Source: Clostridiaceae bacterium (GTDB lineage: Bacteria; Bacillota; Clostridia; Lachnospirales; Lachnospiraceae). Taken from it: 64,000 nt of DNA. How positions within the stretch are numbered: the stretch's first letter is position 1; each line of letters opens with the position of its first letter. The notes under the pieces were generated by a model that saw nothing but the letters and a program-made list of their open reading frames with translations, was not told where the DNA came from and searched no databases. Position numbers and translations under genes: made by a program. The stretch is taken from NCBI GenBank assembly GCA_910575795.1, contig CAJTGE010000003.1, positions 1,043 through 65,042 of the forward strand. Direction: 5' to 3'. This document shows positions 58,182 to 64,000 of the stretch, piece by piece.

Positions 58182-58287
58182 ATTATATACTTACGGCAGT
58201 ATAAAAGCAATAGGCAAAGTACACAAATTACGGAAGTATATTTGTACATTTTGCATACTTCCGTAAGTGAAAAGAATGTGATACAAT
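58182..58287. promoter_or_regulatory. Operator/promoter cassette D, divergent
   Basis: Leftward: -35 TTGCTT (58210-58205), 17-base spacer with TATACTTACGGCAGTATA (58186-58203), -10 TATAAT (58187-58182). Rightward toward the RHH gene: TTCCGT (58259-58264), 17 bases, TACAAT (58282-58287), where the -35 overlaps an operator half TACTTCCGTAAG. Shared operators would give autoregulation. Confidence 0.8.
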
Positions 58288-58316
58288 AAGCTATAAAAAG
58301 AAACGGAGGTTGAGGA

Positions 58317-58568
58317 ATGGCAGAACAGCAGACGCAGGAAAAAAAGTGGACGATACCCAGGGGGCCGGCGGCAACGGCGGCAAAAAACAGATACCGTGAT
58401 AAAAATTATGACAGGGCGGAACTGGCGGTTCCAAAAGGATTTAAAGCGCGTATGAAAGAGATAGCAAAAGAGCAGGGCTATTCTTCGTACAACAGTTATG
58501 TAGTGGAAGCCATAAAGGAAAAATATAAAAGGGATACCGGGAAAGAACTGACCTGGAAAGAGGAATGA
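58317..58568 (+). CDS. Arc/MetJ-type ribbon-helix-helix regulator
   Basis: 83 residues. NYDRAELAVPKGFKARMKEIAKEQGYSSYNSYVVEAIKEKYKR is the Arc-like RHH (about residues 30-72), preceded by a basic tail. ATG after GGAGG. Sits on the divergent side of cassette D and is the best candidate for binding the repeated ACTTCCGTA operators. Confidence 0.82.
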   Translation: MAEQQTQEKKWTIPRGPAATAAKNRYRDKNYDRAELAVPKGFKARMKEIAKEQGYSSYNSYVVEAIKEKYKRDTGKELTWKEE

Positions 58569-58595
58569 TTAAGTGAATGGAGGAAAGCAGGGCAT

Positions 58596-58856
58596 ATGGA
58601 AATCAGGTATGATAAAGCGGCGATCAAGTTCCTGCAGGGACTTCCGCAGAAATTAAGGGATTCCATAAGGGAAGCCATTAAAGGGCTGACACAGAAGCCG
58701 CCCAAAGGCGATATAAAGCCTATGCAGGGCTACAAAGACGGCAGACACCGTTTAAGGGTGGGGAAATACCGTGTGATCTATCGGTATACGCAGGACGGAG
58801 AAGTGGAAATACTGGTGGTTATGGAGATCGGGAGCCGCGGAGATATTTATAAATAG
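58596..58856 (+). CDS. relE: RelE/ParE-family toxin
   Basis: 86 residues, the size of RelE toxins: EIRYDKAAIKFLQGLPQKLRDSIREAI, then YKDGRHRLRVGKYRVIYRY and VVMEIGSRGDIYK. Would cleave mRNA at the ribosome or act like ParE on gyrase. Toxin-first order with the next gene. Could stabilise the prophage. Confidence 0.85.
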   Translation: MEIRYDKAAIKFLQGLPQKLRDSIREAIKGLTQKPPKGDIKPMQGYKDGRHRLRVGKYRVIYRYTQDGEVEILVVMEIGSRGDIYK

Positions 58857-58872
58857 AATGGAGGTTGAGAGT

Positions 58873-59082
58873 ATGACACAGGTAGTTCAGGAATCGGTTA
58901 AAATGCTGGAAATGCTGCCGGAGAGCGAACAGGAATTTGCAAGCCAGTTTATTAAGCGGCTGGTGCTTGCCTGGGACCCGGATTTCACAAAGCTGACGCC
59001 GGAAGAGCGGAAGCGGCTGGAAGCGGCGGAGCAGAGGATAGACAGCGGGGAGTATGTAAAAGACAGTGAAATCAACTGGTAA
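58873..59082 (+). CDS. Cognate antitoxin-like protein
   Basis: 69 residues: acidic helices and AWDPDFTKLTPEERKRLEAAEQRIDSGEYVKDSEINW, a tail I associate with clostridial antitoxins paired with RelE. ATG 17 bases after the toxin. No clear DNA-binding domain. The last gene before the phage terminator. Confidence 0.75.
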   Translation: MTQVVQESVKMLEMLPESEQEFASQFIKRLVLAWDPDFTKLTPEERKRLEAAEQRIDSGEYVKDSEINW

Positions 59083-59131
59083 AGAAAAGGCGGTTGCAGG
59101 CTGAAATAGGGCAGGCAACCGCCTTTTCTTT
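59081..59131 (+). terminator. Right-end prophage terminator
   Basis: AAAGAAAAGGCGGTTGC (59081-59097) and its exact inverse GCAACCGCCTTTTCTTT (59115-59131), 17 pairs, 17-base loop. It shields the downstream ABC permease from phage transcription. Confidence 0.88.
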
Positions 59132-59134
59132 TGG

Positions 59135-59153
59135 TGTGTCCGTTTCGGTCACA
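59135..59153. repeat. Dispersed palindrome, copy 7 (reverse orientation)
   Basis: TGTGTCCGTTTCGGTCACA; the reverse complement differs from the consensus at the two middle Ts. Adjacent to attR. Confidence 0.75.
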
Positions 59154-59155
59154 TA

Positions 59156-59185
59156 CTGTTACTAACTATACAGCACCGACCGGGA
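59156..59185. other. attR: left arm of attP and core
   Basis: Arm CTGTTACTAACT (59156-59167) inverse to AGTTAGTAACAG at attL, then the core CCGACCGGGA (59176-59185). Beyond it the chromosomal codons continue (AACCTTGAC). Confidence 0.93.
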
Positions 59186-59340
59186 ACCTTGACAGCAAAA
59201 GCAGCGCTGATGTGCTGAGGCTTTTAAAACTCACTGGGGAAAAGTTTAAGCAAACTATTGTAATGATTACCCACAATAATGAGATTGCCCTTCTTGCGGA
59301 TCGCATTGTCCGTATAGAAGATGGCAGGATCATGGAATAG
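59176..59340 (+). pseudogene. 3' part of the disrupted ABC ATPase gene
   Basis: Encodes the tail of the ATPase split at 8870: NLDSKSSADVLRLL (D-loop), IVMITHNNEIALLADRIV (H-loop histidine) and the end GRIME. A possible translation from an ATG at 59131 in phage DNA gives 69 residues without Walker A or B. Stop 12 bases before the permease. Confidence 0.93.
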
Positions 59341-59352
59341 GAGGCTTTTGCA

Positions 59353-61773
59353 ATGGTATCATTATTTGCAGCCGGTTCAGGCAGAATCATCCATAGTCTG
59401 GCGGACAAGAGCATCCGGGCAGACAGACGCCGGAATTTTTTTCTTATCACAACGATTGCTCTTGCCTCCTGCCTGATCATGTCACTTGCCCTTTATATTT
59501 TTGGAGGAAGTTATCAGACCAGGCAGTTCTACAGGGGGCGTTTACAGGCAGCGGTACTTTTTGTGGAACCGGAGCAGTTTGCCGCCTTATCAGAAGATAG
59601 TAATATAGAAATGGCAGGATTGTCGCTTGCCGCACCATTAAAAGAACTGAGGACTGGCAGGGACAGACTGAGTGTGAGTTATTGTGATGAAACGGCATTT
59701 CAGATGTACTCTCATGAACTGATAGCCGGACGGCTTCCCCAAAAGGAAACAGAAATCGCCATTGCTTCTTCTTATCTTGAAAAACAGGGAATAGAACCGG
59801 CTTTGGGACAGTCAGTTTCCCTTGACCTGGGAACGGACATTCCTGAAATGTACACGGTCTGTGGACTGGTGAAGGATGAGGATGCCAATAATGCATACGA
59901 AGCATTTGTTTCCCAGGCAATTGTTGAGGAGTATTTTTCCGGTACGAAGATTCCGTATTCTGTCCTGATACGGATGGCGGGCAGTGAGAATATGGGGATG
60001 GAGGAATTGGAACAATATATACTTGGCGCTCTGGAACCTTATGGTTATAACGATTCAGATATTGCATTCAGTTCTTCTTATTTTACTACTTTTGATAATG
60101 CGTCCAGTAATGCACTTCTTACAGCAGCAATCAGCGCTTTGATTCTCATTGCCTGCGCTGCGGTTATCTACAGCCTGTTTTATATATCTGTGACAGGAAA
60201 GGTGAAGGAATATGGGAGGCTGCGGGTGATCGGCATGACCCAAAAGCAGATGAAATGCCTGGTACGCAGGGAAGGGCGGATGCTGTCATTGCTTTCCATT
60301 CCTCTTGGCATCATCAGCGGCGGAATTGCCGGGTATCTGCTTATCCCCGGGGGTTGGTATTGGCCGAATACAATTAAATTTGCGGTCATTACCGCCCTTG
60401 TGATGGAAATAACGGTTATGCTGTCTATACGGAAGCCTGTACGGATTGCAATGCAGGTTTCCCCGGTGGAAGCAGTCAGGATCACCACTATGACAGATAT
60501 AAAGAAACTGGGAAACACGAAAAAGCTGTACCGGAAGATTACGCCGTGTTCCCTGGCAGGGATTAACTTTTCTCGTAATGGGAAAAGGACCGCCCTGACA
60601 TTGTTTTCCCTGGGGTTTACAGGGATCCTGCTTATGTGTGCATCCGCATTTTTAATGTCTATAGACCCGGTGGCCATGGCCTATCAGGAGTTGGGGGACT
60701 GTGAATTCTCCGTGTATCTGTCACCACCCTGGGATGCGTTTGCGCCCTATGTTCCTATAGCTGATAACCTGCTGCAAAATAACCCCCTGGATCAGGATTT
60801 TATTGCGGAACTGACAGAAGGGGAACTGCTCCGGGATATGGTATCTGTAAAGGGCTGCACTGCAAACATATTCTTTCCCGGAGATGTCAATGTGGAGGGA
60901 CAGCCTTACTATGAAATTGTGGGTCTTTCAAGGGAATACCTGGAAGGCCATCAGGAGGCTTTGTTAAGTGGGACTCTGGATTATGACACGCTGGTTGAAG
61001 GGCACGGGATTATTATTGATGACTCTACGGGAGTAGTGGAAAGATTTGCAAATTATAAGACGGCGATAGGGGATATTACCCAAATAGAGACAGATGAGGG
61101 AGAAAAACTCCCGTTTCAGGTAATGGCATCCGTCAATCTGGGGGATCAGCGCTATAAAGGCTATTTCATTTTTGTTCCCCAGGATTTGTTGAATGAAATA
61201 AAAGTGAAGACCGAGAATTTTAACATAAAGCTATTGTTCCATGCCGACATAGAAAATATTGCTCAGGCAGAAGAAAGGATTTATGACCTTTGCGGTGATA
61301 ATCAGAATCTTGCCGTTCAGAGTATTAACGAAGCGGCCTCCTATATGGAACAGTCTTTAAAAATCATGATGAGGGCAGTTTACGGGGTGGTAATTTTTAT
61401 TGGCATTTTTGCACTGGTTAATCTGGTCAATACACTTATGACAAACTTTATTTCCAGACAGCAGGAGTACGGTATACTGCGGTCGGTAGGGATGTCTGGC
61501 AGACAGCTTTCAGAAATGCTGAGGGCGGAGGCCTTTGGCTATGTGCTGGCTACAGTCGTTGTTACGCTGGTCATAGGAACGATTTTGGGATATGTCCTGT
61601 GCCGGACATTCAGCCAGGTGGGGTTGCTGGGAGAGCTGCGCTATACATTTCCATTGTGGCCTATGCTGATTTTCTTTGCAGCACTCGCAGTGGTTGCACT
61701 GGGGTATTCCATACTGGCCATTTGGTATTCTGGAAAAATATCGTTGGCGGAATATGTGAAAAGGATATCCTGA
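59353..61773 (+). CDS. FtsX-like ABC permease
   Basis: 806 residues, partner of the split ATPase. Membrane segments near residues 27-50, then groups around 260-360 and 415-440 and a C-terminal set (about 680-800), with two large outer loops. Two FtsX-type blocks (ALLTAAISALILIACAAVIYSLFYIS; GIFALVNLVNTLMTNFISRQQEYGILRSVGM). Such permeases export or respond to peptides or antibiotics. Follows GGAGG. Cut off from its promoter by the prophage terminator. Confidence 0.9.
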   Translation: MVSLFAAGSGRIIHSLADKSIRADRRRNFFLITTIALASCLIMSLALYIFGGSYQTRQFYRGRLQAAVLFVEPEQFAALSEDSNIEMAGLSLAAPLKELRTGRDRLSVSYCDETAFQMYSHELIAGRLPQKETEIAIASSYLEKQGIEPALGQSVSLDLGTDIPEMYTVCGLVKDEDANNAYEAFVSQAIVEEYFSGTKIPYSVLIRMAGSENMGMEELEQYILGALEPYGYNDSDIAFSSSYFTTFDNASSNALLTAAISALILIACAAVIYSLFYISVTGKVKEYGRLRVIGMTQKQMKCLVRREGRMLSLLSIPLGIISGGIAGYLLIPGGWYWPNTIKFAVITALVMEITVMLSIRKPVRIAMQVSPVEAVRITTMTDIKKLGNTKKLYRKITPCSLAGINFSRNGKRTALTLFSLGFTGILLMCASAFLMSIDPVAMAYQELGDCEFSVYLSPPWDAFAPYVPIADNLLQNNPLDQDFIAELTEGELLRDMVSVKGCTANIFFPGDVNVEGQPYYEIVGLSREYLEGHQEALLSGTLDYDTLVEGHGIIIDDSTGVVERFANYKTAIGDITQIETDEGEKLPFQVMASVNLGDQRYKGYFIFVPQDLLNEIKVKTENFNIKLLFHADIENIAQAEERIYDLCGDNQNLAVQSINEAASYMEQSLKIMMRAVYGVVIFIGIFALVNLVNTLMTNFISRQQEYGILRSVGMSGRQLSEMLRAEAFGYVLATVVVTLVIGTILGYVLCRTFSQVGLLGELRYTFPLWPMLIFFAALAVVALGYSILAIWYSGKISLAEYVKRIS

Positions 61774-61853
61774 ATTATTCATAGGGCATTGACAGGAATA
61801 AGAAACAGGGATATATTTCAGATATCTGAAACATACAGAACTGGAGATAAGTG

Positions 61854-62894
61854 ATGGATTATCTGACCACTGTGGAAGCAGCAAAAAAATGGAATATATC
61901 AAGCCGTATGGCCGCTTACTATTGTGAGGCCGGACGGGTGAAGGGCGCAGTTAAGAAAGGAAAAAGCTGGCTGGTGCCTGTTTCTGCCGAGAAACCTGTG
62001 GATAAACGACATTTCAAAAAGACGGTGAAACATAAGGATGACAGGAAGAGGAAAGGGAACGGGGATCTTTTTACAGCGGATCATGGGGGCGGTGACCAGG
62101 CATCTGCAATCTACCATACCAAAGACGTATTCCGACATCTGGGATTTACCAGGGAAACTCTGCGCTATTATGAGGAAATCGGCCTGCTCAGCCCCAAGAG
62201 AAACCAGGGGAGCCAGTACCGGGAATTTGACCTGTATGACATGTCCCGCCTGATGTCCATAGACTTTTATAAAAAGCGTGGTTTCTCCCCTGTTGAGATG
62301 AAGGGCCTTCTGAAGGAAACAGGAACAGAAGGCTATGACAGACTGTTTCAGCAGCAGCTTGACTGTCTGCAGGAACAGATTATGCGGCTTGAGGAAATAT
62401 GGGAACGGCTAAAGGAAACAAAGGATTTCTGCCGGAATGCCGTTTATGGGGAAGGCAGGTTTGAAATCAGGGAACTGAAACCATATTGTGTCAGGGAAGC
62501 ATTCCCGGAGGTTGGCTCTTTTGAGGAATACCAGGAAAAAGTACTGTGCCATCTTGAACTGGAGAAAGAGGACATTCTTTCTAATGTAGTCAGGGCAATC
62601 ACTTTTGATGAATCAGGATATAAGGGTTCTGAAATGTATGTGGTAAAACCTGCCGAAAAAGCGAATAACGGGGACAGGGGCATGTTTCTGGAGCATGGGA
62701 AATGTCTCTATACTACGCTGCTGGCAGATAATGACGACACATCCATTCCCGAAAAGATGTTCCGGTCCTGCCATGAATGGGCGCTGCGGGAGCAGGCGGC
62801 ATTCAGGGGAATGGTGTATATTTTCGTCCGCCTGGTCATGTTGAATGAGAAGGCGGACAAGCATTTTTATGAGGTTTGGGTTCCTCTGAAATAA
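61854..62894 (+). CDS. MerR-family regulator with an extra N-terminal HTH
   Basis: 346 residues. An excisionase-like HTH comes first (VEAAKKWNISSRMAAYYCEAGRVKGAVKKGKSWLVP, about residues 5-45) and a MerR HTH later (TKDVFRHLGFTRETLRYYEEIGLLSP, about 81-106). Then a coiled coil and a C-terminal effector-type domain of about 160 residues. ATG 61854 after GGAG; GTG 61851 is possible. The MFS gene downstream has a MerR-type promoter, so this protein probably controls it. Confidence 0.88.
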   Translation: MDYLTTVEAAKKWNISSRMAAYYCEAGRVKGAVKKGKSWLVPVSAEKPVDKRHFKKTVKHKDDRKRKGNGDLFTADHGGGDQASAIYHTKDVFRHLGFTRETLRYYEEIGLLSPKRNQGSQYREFDLYDMSRLMSIDFYKKRGFSPVEMKGLLKETGTEGYDRLFQQQLDCLQEQIMRLEEIWERLKETKDFCRNAVYGEGRFEIRELKPYCVREAFPEVGSFEEYQEKVLCHLELEKEDILSNVVRAITFDESGYKGSEMYVVKPAEKANNGDRGMFLEHGKCLYTTLLADNDDTSIPEKMFRSCHEWALREQAAFRGMVYIFVRLVMLNEKADKHFYEVWVPLK

Positions 62895-62923
62895 GGAACC
62901 GTAAAAATTTTTAAAATCCCCTG

Positions 62924-62954
62924 TTGACCTGGGGGTTCCCACCTGCCTTACTCT
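62924..62954 (+). promoter_or_regulatory. MerR-type promoter of the MFS gene
   Basis: -35 TTGACC (62924-62929), 19-base spacer, TACTCT (62949-62954). The over-long spacer and the TGGG..CCCA inverted element within it are marks of MerR-activated promoters. Confidence 0.75.
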
Positions 62955-62978
62955 GTATGGAGAAAGGAGGTGGCTGTA

Positions 62979-64000
62979 ATGAATCATAGAAAAACATGCT
63001 GCGGCAGAGACTTTACGCTGGTGGTTGCAGGGCAGATTATCTCCCTTTTTGGCAACGCAATCCTGCGTTTTGCTCTGCCCCTTTATTTACTGAAGGAAAC
63101 AGGTTCATCCGCACTGTTCGGAACCGTGACAGCCCTCGCATTGCTGCCGATGATTCTATTGTCGCTTTTAGGGGGCGTGCTGGCCGACCGGGTAAATAAA
63201 CGCAATATCATGGCCGGGCTGGATTTCCTGGCGGCTTTTATAATCCTGGTATTTTACGTTCTTGTCGGAAGGGCGCCGGTGATTCCGTTGTTTATTGTAA
63301 CTCTCATGCTGCTGTATGGTGTTTCTGGTACATACCAGCCGGCTGTCCAGGCCAGCATACCGGCACTTGTTCCCAAAGAGCGAGTGCTGCCGGCAAGCGC
63401 CATCGTAAACCAGATTGGTTCTCTGGCGAGCTTTATCGGGCCTGTAATTGGAGGTATGCTGTATGGATTCTGGGGGATTGGGAGTATCCTGAAGGTCAGT
63501 ATCCTGTGCTTTCTCATGTCCGCTGTTATGGAGCTTTTTATTGTAATTCCTTTCCATAAACGGTCAGAGGAAAAAACAGTAATCTGCATTGTGAAGGAGG
63601 ATATAAAGGAAAGCACAAGGTTTCTGAAGGAGAAAAAGCCTGTATTTATCCGCATCTGTTTTATCATAGCAGGGTTCAATCTTTTTTTGTCATCTATGAT
63701 AACCATTGGTATTCCGGTTATTATTGTGGAAAGGCTGTCTATGGCAGACCAGCTTCTTGGCATTACACAGGGGCTGCTGGCAGTGGGAGGGATTATTGGC
63801 GGGCTGTTCACAGCTGCTTTTGAAAAAATGCTTAACCCTGGGAAAGCATACACTCTTCTTTTACTGTGTGCGTTTTGCGCATGTATGATGGGAGTGGGGA
63901 TGCTGCTTCCGGAGCAGACCCATTTTTTAAAGTATCTCATTCTTTCTGGAGCAGGTATGCTGGTAATGATATTTTCTACCATGTTCAGTATACAAATGCT
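62979..64000 (+). CDS. MFS transporter (3' end beyond window)
   Basis: Open frame from ATG 62979 (after AAAGGAGGTGG) to the window end, 340 codons without a stop. Begins FTLVVAGQIISLFGNAILRFALPLYL and has about ten hydrophobic segments, with the LADRVNKRN loop typical of major facilitator drug exporters (MFS_1/DHA group). Substrate unknown. Control by the adjacent MerR-type gene is likely. Confidence 0.88.
   Translation, partial: MNHRKTCCGRDFTLVVAGQIISLFGNAILRFALPLYLLKETGSSALFGTVTALALLPMILLSLLGGVLADRVNKRNIMAGLDFLAAFIILVFYVLVGRAPVIPLFIVTLMLLYGVSGTYQPAVQASIPALVPKERVLPASAIVNQIGSLASFIGPVIGGMLYGFWGIGSILKVSILCFLMSAVMELFIVIPFHKRSEEKTVICIVKEDIKESTRFLKEKKPVFIRICFIIAGFNLFLSSMITIGIPVIIVERLSMADQLLGITQGLLAVGGIIGGLFTAAFEKMLNPGKAYTLLLLCAFCACMMGVGMLLPEQTHFLKYLILSGAGMLVMIFSTMFSIQM

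Larger units (their letters stand above)
8861..59185. mobile_element. Integrated contractile-tailed prophage, about 50.3 kb
   Basis: Bounded by a 10-bp direct repeat CCGACCGGGA at 8861-8870 and 59176-59185. It encodes a serine integrase, repressors, a replication/partition region, a lambda-type head, P2-type contractile tail, DGR, lysis genes and a toxin/antitoxin pair in a complete order. I see no broken structural gene, so it is probably inducible. It splits an ABC ATPase gene whose halves rejoin in frame on excision. Confidence 0.97.

Overview
The window reads as a low-to-mid GC Firmicute of class Clostridia, most likely Lachnospiraceae. Gene style, AGGAGG-type ribosome binding sites, and the mixture of ilvBN, ABC-transporter and MerR/TetR genes all point that way. 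A 50.3-kb prophage (8861-59185) sits inside a chromosomal ABC-transporter operon. The species cannot be fixed from the sequence alone.

Chromosomal left flank (1-8870): a palindromic element, acetolactate synthase large and small subunits (ilvB, ilvN), an ABC ATPase/permease pair followed by a TetR regulator, a HAD phosphatase, a large lipoprotein, and the 5' part of an ABC ATPase gene. That ATPase breaks exactly after its Walker B motif (DEPTG). The missing D-loop and H-loop half lies 50 kb away at 59186-59340, next to its FtsX permease. The prophage core CCGACCGGGA is duplicated at both junctions, and the reconstructed attP carries perfect 12-bp inverted arms. Right of the phage are the permease, a MerR-type regulator with a second helix-turn-helix domain, and a truncated MFS exporter behind a MerR-type promoter with a 19-bp spacer.

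Prophage, left to right: large serine integrase; XRE regulators around a divergent control region; small early genes including a sigma-like factor with a G9 tract at its start; YopX-like proteins; an HUH rolling-circle Rep; a radical SAM protein; two DNA methyltransferases (the m5C enzyme carries an overprinted ORF); RecU; ParA and ParB; a late regulator and late promoter. Then comes a lambda-type head module (Nu1/GpA terminase, portal, protease with nested scaffold, decoration, capsid). It is joined to a P2-type contractile tail (sheath, tube, frameshifted chaperone, tape measure, X, D, V, U, W, J, I). Lysis genes and a rightmost block of small leftward genes, an RHH regulator and a RelE-type toxin/antitoxin pair close the element.

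The standout system is a diversity-generating retroelement at 49074-53153. It has a variable C-type-lectin-fold target protein with one variable repeat (VR), an Avd accessory protein with an added zinc ribbon, a reverse transcriptase, and four tandem template repeats in place of the usual one. The four templates sit in units of about 279 bp, each with its own downstream RNA-like spacer. The VR differs from template 2 at six positions, all adenines in the template. The other three templates encode different in-frame loop designs, one of them a codon longer. Compensatory changes in a spacer hairpin suggest each unit is maintained as a functional RNA. This looks like a multi-template DGR able to swap both scaffold and adenine-targeted residues of a tail-tip adhesin.

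Two further genome-wide systems show in the prophage. Seven copies of a 19-bp palindrome (TGTGACCGATTCGGACACA) are scattered over 42 kb, inside and between genes, and are candidate centromere sites for the phage ParB. Four copies of a promoter cassette with an 18-bp palindromic operator between -35 and -10 define a small regulon, probably run by the RHH protein. Assignments to families come from motifs read by eye; no database search was made.
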